64,000 nucleotides of DNA. It comes from Pedobacter mendelii. Lineage in GTDB: Bacteria > Bacteroidota > Bacteroidia > Sphingobacteriales > Sphingobacteriaceae. The translations under genes were made by a program, and so were the position numbers. Shown piece after piece: positions 45,917-55,660 of this stretch (the first letter of the stretch is position 1; each line of letters starts with the position of its first letter). The notes below the pieces were generated by a model. It saw only the letters and a program-made list of their open reading frames with translations. It made no database searches and was not told the DNA's origin. The stretch is from positions 124,001 to 188,000 of the forward strand of contig NZ_BMDJ01000003.1 in assembly GCF_014635725.1 (NCBI RefSeq), read 5' to 3'.

Positions 45917-47185
45917 ATGTCAAAAAATGCCTTAGTTTCTTTTAAAGGAACCAAGAATATTAATACGGAAATCCAATTAACCGGCTCTAAAAGTGAATGC
46001 AACAGAGCTTTGATTATTAGCGCTTTAAGTAATAAATTAGTTAAGGTAGAAAACTTATCCAATGCTGCAGATACGGTAACACTTAACGGTATCCTTAATA
46101 ATTTGGAAGAAGAATTGGAAGTAGAAATACAAGAGTCGAAAACTGTAGATGTTGGCCCAGCAGGAACAGCTATGCGTTTCCTTTCTGCATATCTTTCTGC
46201 CAAAAACGGAAACTTCTTATTAACCGGTACCGAACGGATGAAACAACGCCCGATTGGAATTTTGGCCGAGGCTTTGAAAACTATTGGTGCAGATATTTCT
46301 TATACAGAAAATGAGGGTTTCCCCCCACTTACCATTAATGGCCCGTTAAATCAAAAAACATCGCGTATCAAAATAAAAGGTGATGTCAGTAGTCAATATA
46401 TTTCAGCTTTGTTGATGATTGCACCAACGCTTCCAAAAGGTTTAACTTTGGAAATTGAGGGCGAATTAACGTCTAAGCCATATGTAAATATGACTTTAGA
46501 TATGCTTGCTGAAGTTGGCATTGAACATTCGTGGAATGAAAATTCGATTTCGATTAAACCGCAAACTTTTAAACCCGGAACGCTTGTTGTAGAGCCTGAT
46601 TGGAGTGCAGCATCTTATTGGTATAGCATTGCAGCTTTGGCTGATGAGGCTGAGATCAGTCTTCCTGCTTTAAAAGAAAAAAGCTTACAAGGTGATAGTC
46701 AAATCCAGAAAATAATGAAGATTTTTGGCATCGCAACAAGTAAAACAGAAACCGGAATTTCAATCAGTAACTTAGGTTTATCATTAGAAACTGACCAGGT
46801 TTTAGATTTAAAAACATGTCCTGATTTGGCGCAAACCATTGTTGTTGTTGCAGCTGCATTAGGTAAAAACATGTCTTTCACTGGCCTTGAAACCCTGAAA
46901 ATAAAAGAGACTAACCGCATTGCGGCATTACAAAACGAATTGGCTAAAATTGGTGTTACTTTAACTGAAAATAATTTAGTTTACACGCTGAATACCAACG
47001 AACTTCATTTCCCTGAAAAAATTACCATCGCCACTTACGAGGATCATCGCATGGCTATGGCTTTTGCTCCGCTTGCATTATTAATCAATGAAGTGGAAAT
47101 CGAAGAAATGCAGGTCGTAGAGAAATCTTATCCTTATTTTTGGGAGGATTTGAAGAAGGCAGGATTTGATGTTAGTATCAAGTAG
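45917..47185 (+). CDS. aroA: 3-phosphoshikimate 1-carboxyvinyltransferase (EPSP synthase)
   Basis: 422 residues. The motifs are LTGSKSECNRALI, DVGPAGTAMRFLSAYLS, GTERMKQRPIG, KGDVSSQYISALLM, EPDWSAASYWYSIAAL, LKIKETNRIAAL and YEDHRMAMAFAPLAL. It joins shikimate-3-phosphate and PEP. The usual first motif (GDKSISHR) reads GSKSECNR here, a known variant in Bacteroidota. The last codons (Val-Ser-Ile-Lys-stop) lie inside the heptamer array that begins at 47174. Confidence 0.94.
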   Translation: MSKNALVSFKGTKNINTEIQLTGSKSECNRALIISALSNKLVKVENLSNAADTVTLNGILNNLEEELEVEIQESKTVDVGPAGTAMRFLSAYLSAKNGNFLLTGTERMKQRPIGILAEALKTIGADISYTENEGFPPLTINGPLNQKTSRIKIKGDVSSQYISALLMIAPTLPKGLTLEIEGELTSKPYVNMTLDMLAEVGIEHSWNENSISIKPQTFKPGTLVVEPDWSAASYWYSIAALADEAEISLPALKEKSLQGDSQIQKIMKIFGIATSKTETGISISNLGLSLETDQVLDLKTCPDLAQTIVVVAAALGKNMSFTGLETLKIKETNRIAALQNELAKIGVTLTENNLVYTLNTNELHFPEKITIATYEDHRMAMAFAPLALLINEVEIEEMQVVEKSYPYFWEDLKKAGFDVSIK

Positions 47186-47278
47186 CGAGTATCGAGTAGC
47201 AAGTATCAAGAATCGAGTAGCAAGTAGCAAGTAGTGAGTATCGAGTAGCAAGTATCAAGAAGCGAGTATCAAGTATCA
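47174..47278. repeat. Heptamer tandem repeat, 15 units, spanning the aroA stop
   Basis: Fifteen contiguous seven-base units of the form AGTA(T/G)C(A/G), with a few base changes (for example AGAATCG, AGTAGTG) and no insertions or deletions across 105 bases. The first two units supply the last aroA codons and stop. Confidence 0.85.
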
Positions 47279-47328
47279 AAAATGGGCATTAAAATCCATT
47301 CAAAATTCAATCATTCAATAATTAAAAA

Positions 47329-48429
47329 ATGGCAGGCAACTCATTCGGACAACTATTTCGCATAACCACCTTTGGCGAATCTCATGGTGTAGCCATTGGG
47401 GTAATTATTGATGGCTGTCCGGCGCAATTGGATATCGACATGGATTTTATTCAATCCGAATTGGATAAACGTAAACCGGGTCAATCGAAAATTACTACAC
47501 AAAGAAAAGAGAGTGATACCGTTCAAATTCTGTCTGGCATCTTTGAGGGAAAAAGTACAGGAACGCCCATTGCGTTATTGATTCCAAATGAAGACCAACG
47601 TTCTAAAGATTACGGTCATAATGTTGATGTGTACCGCCCAAGCCATGCCGATTATGTTTACGATGCAAAATATGGCATTCGCGATCATCGTGGTGGCGGA
47701 CGTTCATCTGCCCGTGAAACAGCTGCTCGTGTAGCTGCAGGCGCAATTGCCAAATTATTTTTAAAACAACAAGGCATCGAAATTTTTGCTCATGTAACTT
47801 CAGTTGGAACTATTGAAGCACCAAATTTAGAAAGTAATAACTTGTCAGCTTTGCTTAATATAAGAGAAGAAAATATTGTTCGCTGTGCCGACCCGGCAAC
47901 TGCGCAGGAAATGATTGAATTTATCGACTCTATTAGAAAAGATGGTGATACCGTTGGCGGCAAAATTGGGTGTGTAATTAAAGGTTGTCCGGCTGGTTTA
48001 GGCGAACCTGTTTTTGATAAATTACATGCTGATTTAGGTAAAGCAATGTTAAGCATCAATGCAGTTCATGGTTTTGAATATGGCTCTGGTTTTGCAGGTA
48101 GTGAATTAAGGGGGTCTCAACACAATGATCGCCCCATCCCAAACCCTTCCCCAGATGGAAAGGGCTTTATAACGGTTACAAATCACGCCGGTGGTATTTT
48201 AGGCGGTATTTCAAACGGTATGGATATTACTTTCAAAGTAGCCTTCAAACCAGTGGCTACGATTATGCATAATCAACAAACGATAAATGCTGCTGGTGAG
48301 GCTTCAGAAATTAAAGGCAAAGGTCGCCACGACCCATGTGTAGTTCCTAGAGCAGTTGTTATTGTTGAGGCAATGGCCGCTTTGGTTTTAGCCGACCAAT
48401 TTTTGAGAAATAAAGTTACTGTGGTTTAA
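47329..48429 (+). CDS. aroC: Chorismate synthase
   Basis: 366 residues with the three family signatures: [16 protein letters not shown], then [20 protein letters not shown], and [16 protein letters not shown]/active-site histidines are in FGESHG and HGFEYGSGF. It converts EPSP to chorismate, completing the route that feeds the CM domain and PheA. It follows aroA by 143 bases, most of which is the heptamer array. Confidence 0.96.
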   Translation: MAGNSFGQLFRITTFGESHGVAIGVIIDGCPAQLDIDMDFIQSELDKRKPGQSKITTQRKESDTVQILSGIFEGKSTGTPIALLIPNEDQRSKDYGHNVDVYRPSHADYVYDAKYGIRDHRGGGRSSARETAARVAAGAIAKLFLKQQGIEIFAHVTSVGTIEAPNLESNNLSALLNIREENIVRCADPATAQEMIEFIDSIRKDGDTVGGKIGCVIKGCPAGLGEPVFDKLHADLGKAMLSINAVHGFEYGSGFAGSELRGSQHNDRPIPNPSPDGKGFITVTNHAGGILGGISNGMDITFKVAFKPVATIMHNQQTINAAGEASEIKGKGRHDPCVVPRAVVIVEAMAALVLADQFLRNKVTVV

Positions 48430-48438
48430 AAATCGTAA

Positions 48439-48492
48439 TTGCGAGGAATGAAACAATCTATTTTGTAAGAAAGATTGCTTCGTGCCTCAGAA
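48439..48492. repeat. REP-like inverted repeat after aroC
   Basis: TTGCGAGGAATGAAACAATCT and AGATTGCTTCGTGCCTCAGAA are imperfect inverted copies (five mismatches in 21). Relatives of one arm occur at 56916 and 59751. It lies 10 bases past the aroC stop and may also act in termination. Confidence 0.6.
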
Positions 48493-48513
48493 TTAAAGCC
48501 ATTTTAATTTGTA

Positions 48514-49137
48514 ATGAAACAAAATATGAAAATCATAACTATCCTATTCCTTTTCATCCGCTTTAATTCTTTTGCTCAATCTTATTCAGAGCAAATTACC
48601 AAACATCGCGAAAACTATAAAAACGATTTTTTAAAGGAATCGAATTCACCTCTGAAGGAAGATGACTTGAAAAATCTTCATTTCTTTGATGCAGATAGCA
48701 CTTATAATATTTTAGCCGATATTGAAGTTTTAAAAAACGAAAAGGTTTTCAAAATGCCAACTTACGATGGGACCAGCAAAGAATTCACACGCTATGCGAA
48801 AATCAATTTCATTTTAAATGGAAAAAATGCACAAATGACTTTGTACAAAAGTATAGCATTAGCCCATAATCCTAAATACAAAGATTTACTTTTCCTCCCT
48901 TTTACCGATGAAACCAACAACAAAGAAACTTACGGAGGCGGCAGATATATAGATTTAAGTTCGAAAGCTATTACAGATAATAAAATTGAAGTCGATTTTA
49001 ATAAAGCTTACAATCCATACTGTGCTTACAGCGATGGCTATCGTTACCCTGTTCCGCCAGAAGAAAATGACCTTCAAATAGGAATTAAGGCTGGTGAAAA
49101 ACTGTTTACAGTTAAAAAAAAGCACAAAAAACAGTAA
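48514..49137 (+). CDS. DUF1684 family exported protein
   Basis: 207 residues with a signal peptide ending in NSFAQ (about residue 22). The family core is LLFLPFTDETNNKETYGGGRY, then YNPYCAYSDGYRYPVPPEEN and KAGEKLFTVKKKH. A second ATG four codons in is equally possible. Family members are uncharacterised; a periplasmic binding or enzymatic role is possible. Stands alone between aroC and the LytTR regulator. Confidence 0.8.
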   Translation: MKQNMKIITILFLFIRFNSFAQSYSEQITKHRENYKNDFLKESNSPLKEDDLKNLHFFDADSTYNILADIEVLKNEKVFKMPTYDGTSKEFTRYAKINFILNGKNAQMTLYKSIALAHNPKYKDLLFLPFTDETNNKETYGGGRYIDLSSKAITDNKIEVDFNKAYNPYCAYSDGYRYPVPPEENDLQIGIKAGEKLFTVKKKHKKQ

Positions 49138-49253
49138 TCTTGAATGCTAAAAATTTTAAATTTAGCATACTAAATGATTAAAAATAACTTTTTAGCTACC
49201 TAAACCATTACCTTTATTTCCTGTATTATTTTATTTTAAAAATCAATTCCTAA

Positions 49254-49994
49254 ATGATATATAGCTGTTTAATTGTAGATGATAACGAAATAGATCGTGA
49301 TGCAATTGAAATGCATATTAAAAAAATATCCTCACTTAAAATTGTTGCCATTTGTTCGGATGGTGTTGAAGCAGCAAATTTTTTGGCAAACAATGCTGTA
49401 GATATAGTTTTTTCTGATATAGACATGCCGGAATTATCAGGAATGGCACTTCTTAAAACTTTAAAAAACAAACCTATCTTTATTTTTATTACTTCTTACA
49501 GCCAGTATGCCGCAGAAAGTTTTGATTTAGATGCTTTAGATTTTGTTGTTAAACCTGCAACATTTGAGCGTTTGTTAAAGGGCACAAATAAGGCGATAGA
49601 ATACCTTGAACTAAAAAAATTAATGTATAATTCTGCGGAGAATATTCCAAAATTATCAGATGATTATTTCTTTTTCAGGGAAACGAAAGGCATAACGAAA
49701 CTCAACTATAGTGATGTAATTTATATAGAAAGCATGGGAGATTTTTCTAAAATTTACACCAAAGATGATAAGCACATTATTTTAGTTGGATTAAAAAATT
49801 TAGAAAAACAACTTCCAAATTCTTTCTCAAGAGTTCACAAGCAATATATCATCAATGTAGATCATATATCTACGGTAACCGCTCATGAAGTTCACCTAAC
49901 AAATAATTTTATGGTACCTATAAGCTCTACAAACAGACAAGAACTTTTAGATACTATTATTGATAAGAAAACATTATCGAGATTTAAAAAGTAA
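49254..49994 (+). CDS. LytTR-family response regulator
   Basis: 246 residues. The receiver domain (1-120) has the acidic pair in CLIVDDNEID, phospho-acceptor Asp in VFSDIDMPELSG, ITSYS and the Lys in DFVVKPATFERL. The LytTR DNA-binding domain (about 140-240) shows YSDVIYIESMGDFSKIYT and FSRVHKQYIINVDHI. No histidine kinase of the LytS type is adjacent on the same strand. The TPR kinase gene converges on it, four bases between stops, and could be the partner. Confidence 0.9.
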   Translation: MIYSCLIVDDNEIDRDAIEMHIKKISSLKIVAICSDGVEAANFLANNAVDIVFSDIDMPELSGMALLKTLKNKPIFIFITSYSQYAAESFDLDALDFVVKPATFERLLKGTNKAIEYLELKKLMYNSAENIPKLSDDYFFFRETKGITKLNYSDVIYIESMGDFSKIYTKDDKHIILVGLKNLEKQLPNSFSRVHKQYIINVDHISTVTAHEVHLTNNFMVPISSTNRQELLDTIIDKKTLSRFKK

Positions 49995-49998
49995 AAGA

Positions 49999-52329
49999 TT
50001 AAGTTTTCTTAAACCATAAAATAAAAGTACTTCCTCCATTTTTCTTTGATGATACTGTTATTCTGCTGTCCATCAAGGCCATAAAAGTTCTACACAGTAG
50101 CAAGCCTAATCCTGTACCTTTTTCTTTATTTGTTCCAAGTGTACTTACTCCTGCGCCCTGATATTCTGATTTATTAAAATGATTCACTAGTTCTTCAGAC
50201 ATCCCAACACCTGTATCACTTACTTTAACCTTCAGTTCTTCGGCATTATACTCTGCGGTTAATACAATCACTCCTTCTTCAGGTGTAAACTTTATAGAAT
50301 TGCTGATCAGATTTCTTAAAACTAAAGAAAACATGTTTGAATCAACCTTACAAATAGTATTTTCGGGTATGTTATTTTCGATAGTAACATGCTTTAAATC
50401 GGATGTACTTTTCAATGAGTTAACAACATCTTCAATTAGAACAGATATGTTCAAAGATTCTAAATATGGATTAAAACCCTGCATTTGGCTTGCAGCCCAA
50501 TTTAAAAGATTCTCCATCATTGATGAAGTATAAGTTAAACTATTTTTTAGCGAACCTGCATAACGATTTAATTTTGCCTGCTCAATATTCCCTCCCTCCA
50601 ATAGTTGCATAAATGAAATAAGAGAATTTACTGGCGTTCGCATATCATGACTTACAACACTAAAAATTCTATCTTTAACCCTGCTTAATTGCTCTAATTC
50701 TCGCTTTTGCTTGTTTATAATTTTATTAAGCCTAGTTGTTTTTCTTTGATTAAAATATATCAGGCCTGCAGTAAATAAAACCAGTGCAAAAGCCACTAAA
50801 AGAAATATCTTTACTTTTCCATCATACTTAATTTGCTGATCTTGCTTTGTAATTTGTTTCTCTCTTTTTACGGCTTCGTATTTCGACAAAAGCTTTGAAC
50901 GCTCGAAATTGCTGTTTTGTGTTATCTTTTCATTTTCTAAATCTTTCTGTTTCTGAAGAAATTTTAATCGCTGCAACATTTTCTCTTTATCACTTAAATC
51001 CAGCTGTTGTTGTCTTAAAATTAATTTCTGATGTTGTTGTTTTGCAAATAAAAACTGCTGTTGCAAAACTGCATTTGTTACCTGCTGCTTTAACTGATAA
51101 TCTTTTTCTTTTACCGCAAAATCCAATTGCATTTGTCTTCTTGTTATTTCCTTTTCCTTTTCAGCATTAAATATTTCATCCTTTACAATAACATATCGTT
51201 TATAAAAAGCTAAAGATTCATCATATTTCCTCAACTTATCATAACATTCGCTTAGCAGTAAATTTGCATCCCTTTCAATATCTTTTAATTTATTAGCTTG
51301 AGCAATATTTAGTGCTTCCGTTGAGAATTTAACAGCATTCGTATAATTTTTTTGATTATTATAAAATTTACCTAATGCCAGAAGGCTTTCTGCATGCACT
51401 CTTCTATCATCAGAATTCTTATTTATTTCAATTGATGTTAAATAAGATTTCAGTGCCAAATCTGTTTGGCCCATTCGCTCATAAATCATCCCTAAATTCA
51501 TTTTTATAGCACCAATCAAGTCTTCTTCAACTTTAGCCTCTTCTGCAATTTTTAAAGCTTTATTTAAATTATCTAATGCCACTTTTAGCTTTTGAGTTGG
51601 CAAAATATCCATTGTAATCAATTCAGAAGGATTTGAATTGAAGTAAGCTAAGCCTATTCCCATATAAACAACTGCCGCACCTCTTGAAATTTCACCTTCC
51701 GAATTAAAAATTTTCAATGCCATTCTTAAATACTCCAGCGCCTTTTTATGCTGCTCCAAATCTTGATAAATTTCTGAAATATTTACATAACAGCTCCCCA
51801 ATTCCTCTTGATGATTGCTCTTCAGGTAAATTGATACGGCTTTTTGATTGGCTTCTAAAGATTTTGCATAATCGGGTATAGCATTATATAATGCACCTAA
51901 ATCTAAGTACACACCTGCCGCACGGTCTTGTTCATCCGCTAATGAGAATACATTTATTGCTTTTAGGTAATTGTCTTCTGCCTTTATATAATTTGTATGT
52001 CCATGATAAAGGCGAGCCATTCTGCGATAAGCCGTGCCTGCAAATACTCGAAGATTAAGTTTATAAGCTAAAGAAACTACTTTATCTAAGTAATCTTCAG
52101 CTTTTTCGAAATTTTTAGTTCCAATGTATTGCTGTAAAATTTTATTAGTTATTTCTAATTTAGCAGAATCTAAACTAACTTGTTTTTGATTCAAATTAAG
52201 AAGACTATCTAAATTTTCTCGTTTATAAGACATTTGTGCATTCGCAATGAATCCAAAAAACAAGAAAGCATAAACAAGAATAATCCTGAAAACTTTCAGA
52301 TTTATGAAAACACAGCGCAAATAACTCAT
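49999..52329 (-). CDS. TPR-containing sensor histidine kinase
   Basis: 776 residues. An N-terminal signal or anchor (VFRIILVYAFLFFGFIANA) is followed by about eight TPR units (about 50-390), a long coiled coil (about 390-510), a membrane helix about 515-535 (IFLLVAFALVLFTAGLIYF), then HisKA with FSVVSHDMRTPVNSLISF and HATPase with NLISNSIKFTPE and KGTGLGLLLCRTFMALM. This periplasmic-TPR kinase architecture is common in Bacteroidota. The ligand is presumably a periplasmic protein. No cognate receiver gene lies downstream on the same strand. Confidence 0.9.
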   Translation of the reverse strand: MSYLRCVFINLKVFRIILVYAFLFFGFIANAQMSYKRENLDSLLNLNQKQVSLDSAKLEITNKILQQYIGTKNFEKAEDYLDKVVSLAYKLNLRVFAGTAYRRMARLYHGHTNYIKAEDNYLKAINVFSLADEQDRAAGVYLDLGALYNAIPDYAKSLEANQKAVSIYLKSNHQEELGSCYVNISEIYQDLEQHKKALEYLRMALKIFNSEGEISRGAAVVYMGIGLAYFNSNPSELITMDILPTQKLKVALDNLNKALKIAEEAKVEEDLIGAIKMNLGMIYERMGQTDLALKSYLTSIEINKNSDDRRVHAESLLALGKFYNNQKNYTNAVKFSTEALNIAQANKLKDIERDANLLLSECYDKLRKYDESLAFYKRYVIVKDEIFNAEKEKEITRRQMQLDFAVKEKDYQLKQQVTNAVLQQQFLFAKQQHQKLILRQQQLDLSDKEKMLQRLKFLQKQKDLENEKITQNSNFERSKLLSKYEAVKREKQITKQDQQIKYDGKVKIFLLVAFALVLFTAGLIYFNQRKTTRLNKIINKQKRELEQLSRVKDRIFSVVSHDMRTPVNSLISFMQLLEGGNIEQAKLNRYAGSLKNSLTYTSSMMENLLNWAASQMQGFNPYLESLNISVLIEDVVNSLKSTSDLKHVTIENNIPENTICKVDSNMFSLVLRNLISNSIKFTPEEGVIVLTAEYNAEELKVKVSDTGVGMSEELVNHFNKSEYQGAGVSTLGTNKEKGTGLGLLLCRTFMALMDSRITVSSKKNGGSTFILWFKKT

Positions 52330-52537
52330 TGGCTAAATTACATTATATAGGAAAAATGAAATTTATTGATTAAGAAATCCAACTTATTAAAAAAGATTTA
52401 CTCAATAACAAGGAGAAAAATGGTTATAATAAATAGGGACTATTTTGGTTTCTTAAATTACAGTGTAATATAATTTTTTTCTTTTAATTAGCGCAAAACA
52501 ATCAGGTTGTTTTATTAAAATTTAATTCACAAAAAAC

Positions 52538-52581
52538 TAAATCCATAATCTATTTTTACTTAATTCTAGATTATGGATTTA
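52538..52581 (-). terminator. Terminator of the E1 dehydrogenase gene
   Basis: TAAATCCATAATCTA and TAGATTATGGATTTA are perfect 15-base arms around a 14-base loop. On the minus strand the stem is followed by GTTTTTTG. It lies 26 bases past the E1 stop. The rest of the gap 52330-52606 is AT-rich without other features. Confidence 0.8.
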
Positions 52582-52606
52582 ACGCTTATAAATAATTCGA
52601 CTAATT

Positions 52607-55027
52607 TTAAAAAAGTGAAGGAAATTTAGAGGGGTTTGCATCATGCATCATTTTATAAATTGTCTCAACTACATCATCCACTGATGGTTTGCTAAAATAA
52701 TCTCCATCAGATCCAAAGGGAGGACGATGTGCTTTTGATGATAACGTTTTTGGCTGTCCATCTAAATGGAAATATCCATTTTGATTCTCTAAAATTTGCT
52801 GAAGAATATATGCTGAAGCACCTCCAGGTACATCTTCATCAACCACTAAAAGTTTATTAGTTTTCTTTAAAGATGCAGAACAAACATTATTAATATCAAA
52901 AGGTAAAAGTGTTTGAGGATCTATAATTTCTAAAGAAATACCAAATACAGCAAGCTCCTCTGCAGCTTCCTGCACAATTCTCAAGGTAGAGCCGTAAGAA
53001 ACAACGGTAATGTCTGTACCTTCTTCAAGTACCTCCGCATAACCGAGTGGAACTGTAAATTCGCCAATATTATTTGGTAATTTTTCTTTTAAACGATATC
53101 CGTTCAGGCACTCAATAACTACAGCAGGTTCATCAGCCCTAAAAAGCGTGTTATACATGCCTGCGGCCTGGGTCATATTTCGAGGAACACATAAATGTAA
53201 CCCACGCAAGGAGCCTAAAAGCATGCTAATTGGCGAACCTGAATGCCAAACGCCTTCTAAGCGATGGCCCCTTGTTCTTATAATTACAGGAGCTTTTTGA
53301 ATACCTTTAGTTCGATAGGATAAAGATGCCAAATCATCACTCAATACATTTAGTGCAAATATTAAATAATCCAAATATTGGATTTCTGCAATCGGCTTTA
53401 AGCCACGCATTGCCAATCCAATACCCTGACCCATAATTGTCATTTCACGTATTCCTGTATCGGTAACCCTCAATTCGCCATATTTAGCTTGTAAACCGGC
53501 AAAACCCTGATTAACATCACCAATATTCCCTAAATCTTCTCCGAAAGCTACTAACCTTGGATCTCGGGCAAAATTTTCATCAAAACATGCGTTTAAAACT
53601 TCGCGGCCATCAACCATTTTTGAAAACTCATCAAAAACAGCATTTAATACTGTAATTTTATCTGGACTATCGCTCCCGTTGGTATGTAATTTTGAATTAT
53701 ATCTATCATAATTGATCTCATCCTGGTTTTTATACCAGTTTAGAAGTTCATCTCGCTCAGGAGAGTGCTGACTTGTAGATAAGCGTATTGCCTTACGTGC
53801 AGCCACAAATATTTCTCTCCTTTGTGCATCAGCAGTTGAAGCCAACTGACTTGAAATTTTTGCAAGTTCCGGCTGATTTTTTGCCATTGCGGTAATATAA
53901 TCTACAACCAGCTTTTGCTCAGGCTTCATGCTATCCAGAAACTCATTCCAAGCTTCTTTCTGCGCATTACGCACAAAAACTTTAGCTTCCTTTTCTAGTT
54001 CTACCAGTTCTTCTTCTGAGACAATTGCCGATTCTAGCATCCACTCCCGCATTTTTAAAATACAATCGTGTTCACTTTCCCATTTTAATCTATCTTTTGA
54101 TTTGTACCTTTCGTGCGAGCCTGACGTACTATGACCCTGAGGTTGGGTAAGTTCTGTAACATGAATTAAAACAGGAACATGCTCTTCACGACAAACATTT
54201 ATCCCCTTTTCGTACACCTCACATAAAGCAGGATAATCCCAACCTTTAACTTTATAAATTTCGTAACCGGGATTCTTGGCATCGCGTTGAAAACCCTTTA
54301 AAACTTCAGAAATATCTTCTTTTGTAGTTTGATATTTTGCAGGCACTGAAATACCATAGGCATCATCCCAAATGGAAATGGCCATAGGCACCTGCAAAAC
54401 GCCGGCTGCATTAATGGCTTCAAAAAATACACCTTCTGATGTGGATGCGTTACCTATTGTTCCGAAAGCAACCTCGTTACCATTAACAGAGAAGTTTTTT
54501 AAATAATCAAGCTCTTTATTGTTTCTGAATAATTTTGATGCATAAGCCAAACCAACCAAACGAGCCATTTGCCCACCTGTTGGCGAAATATCTGATGAAA
54601 CGTTCTTAATTTGAGTTAAATCATTCCAGCTTCCGTCTTTATTAATTGATTTTGTTGCAAAATGACAATTCATTTGCCTGCCTCCTGAAAAAGGATCAGC
54701 GCCTTCTGTCGGATTTGCGTACAATTGAGCAAAAAATTCCTTTATAGTAGAAATTCCTGCAGCAAAGGCAAATGTTTGATCACGATAATAGCCAGAGCGC
54801 CAATCGCCATTCTTAAATGCCTTAGCCATAGCAACCTGAGGAACCTCCTTACCATCGCCAAAAATGCCAAACTTTGCCTTCCCTGTCAATACTTCCCTGC
54901 GCCCTAAAACACTGGCCTGCCTGCTTTCGTAGGCTATTTTGTAGTCGTTTATAACGATAGATTTGAATTCGTTAAAACTTAATTCAGAAGCATCAATAGC
55001 ATTCGGTTTTAATTTTTCATTCTGCAT
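52607..55027 (-). CDS. Fused alpha/beta E1 component of a 2-oxoacid dehydrogenase
   Basis: 806 residues from the ATG at 55027 (MQNEKLKPNAID); an upstream TTG adds three residues. The N-terminal half (to about 440) is the E1 alpha TPP domain: SDISPTGGQMARLVGLAYAS, GNASTSEGVFFEAIN, HVTELTQPQGHSTSGSHERY. The C-terminal half (about 465-806) is E1 beta: AFGEDLGNIGDVNQGFAGL, TGIREMTIMGQGIGLAMRGL, VVDEDVPGGASAYI. It decarboxylates pyruvate or branched-chain 2-oxoacids and hands the acyl group to a lipoyl E2, which is not in the window. Single gene with its own terminator. Confidence 0.92.
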   Translation of the reverse strand: MQNEKLKPNAIDASELSFNEFKSIVINDYKIAYESRQASVLGRREVLTGKAKFGIFGDGKEVPQVAMAKAFKNGDWRSGYYRDQTFAFAAGISTIKEFFAQLYANPTEGADPFSGGRQMNCHFATKSINKDGSWNDLTQIKNVSSDISPTGGQMARLVGLAYASKLFRNNKELDYLKNFSVNGNEVAFGTIGNASTSEGVFFEAINAAGVLQVPMAISIWDDAYGISVPAKYQTTKEDISEVLKGFQRDAKNPGYEIYKVKGWDYPALCEVYEKGINVCREEHVPVLIHVTELTQPQGHSTSGSHERYKSKDRLKWESEHDCILKMREWMLESAIVSEEELVELEKEAKVFVRNAQKEAWNEFLDSMKPEQKLVVDYITAMAKNQPELAKISSQLASTADAQRREIFVAARKAIRLSTSQHSPERDELLNWYKNQDEINYDRYNSKLHTNGSDSPDKITVLNAVFDEFSKMVDGREVLNACFDENFARDPRLVAFGEDLGNIGDVNQGFAGLQAKYGELRVTDTGIREMTIMGQGIGLAMRGLKPIAEIQYLDYLIFALNVLSDDLASLSYRTKGIQKAPVIIRTRGHRLEGVWHSGSPISMLLGSLRGLHLCVPRNMTQAAGMYNTLFRADEPAVVIECLNGYRLKEKLPNNIGEFTVPLGYAEVLEEGTDITVVSYGSTLRIVQEAAEELAVFGISLEIIDPQTLLPFDINNVCSASLKKTNKLLVVDEDVPGGASAYILQQILENQNGYFHLDGQPKTLSSKAHRPPFGSDGDYFSKPSVDDVVETIYKMMHDANPSKFPSLF

Positions 55028-55133
55028 CGTAATCAAATATTGGTTGTGGCAAATATATACAAAATTAAAAGTTTGCCTTTATCATAAACTGTAAAATTAT
55101 ATATGGATAAGCAAAATATATTTGGAATAGTTT

Positions 55134-55161
55134 TTGTTTTAGCATATAAATATTAAATTTG
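55134..55161 (+). promoter_or_regulatory. Promoter of the DUF1573 gene
   Basis: TTG at 55134-55136, a 17-base spacer, TAAATTTG at 55154-55161, about 38 bases before the ATG. Full match to the Bacteroidota consensus. Confidence 0.7.
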
Positions 55162-55199
55162 TTTTAATAAATTTTAAAAAACGATTTCAACACATAAAC

Positions 55200-55598
55200 A
55201 TGAAAAAGATCTTAGTATTATTCGCCTTTGTAATGGGTTTTGGTGTAGTGGCAAACGCACAAACTGCTGCCAAACCTGCTGAATTTAAATTTGAAGCGGA
55301 AACGCACGATTTCGGTAAAATTACCGTTAACAAACCTGTAACTTACGATTTCAAATACACTAACGTTGGCGAGGAGCCATTAATTATTACAAAAGCAGAA
55401 GCAAGTTGCGGTTGTACTGTTCCTAAATACACAACAGTTCCTTTGAAAAAAGGTGAAACGGGTACCATTTCGGTAACTTTTAGTGCTGCTGGTGCACCAC
55501 AACCTTTCACTAAAACTGTAACAGTTTCTTCAAATGCTAAAACACCTGTAAAAGTGCTTTATATCAAAGGTGAAACCGTTGCTGCTTCATCTAAGTAA
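55200..55598 (+). CDS. DUF1573 exported protein
   Basis: 132 residues. A signal peptide ends near VVANAQ (residue 21). The mature part is one Ig-like domain with the family hallmarks AETHDFGKITVNKPVTYDFK and ITKAEASCGCTVPKYT, which carries the conserved CGC pair. DUF1573 proteins are abundant in Bacteroidota envelopes; function unknown. Own promoter and terminator, so a monocistronic and probably well expressed gene. Confidence 0.88.
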   Translation: MKKILVLFAFVMGFGVVANAQTAAKPAEFKFEAETHDFGKITVNKPVTYDFKYTNVGEEPLIITKAEASCGCTVPKYTTVPLKKGETGTISVTFSAAGAPQPFTKTVTVSSNAKTPVKVLYIKGETVAASSK

Positions 55599-55622
55599 TT
55601 TTTTAAACGATAATATTTAAAA

Positions 55623-55650
55623 AGTCCTGATTTTAATCGGGACTTTTTTA
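55623..55650 (+). terminator. Terminator of the DUF1573 gene
   Basis: AGTCCTGATT and AATCGGGACT (one G-T pair) followed by TTTTTT. The T run merges into TATTTTTG at 55649-55656, a possible -7 element four bases before the aminotransferase ATG. Confidence 0.85.
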
Positions 55651-55660
55651 TTTTTGCTCC

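Noticed and set aside
47174..47278. CRISPR-like array
   Set aside because: The seven-base units are contiguous with no spacers, so it is a simple tandem repeat.
49254..52329. Classical two-component operon of the LytTR regulator and TPR kinase
   Set aside because: The genes are convergent, so they cannot be cotranscribed; a functional link is possible but not shown.
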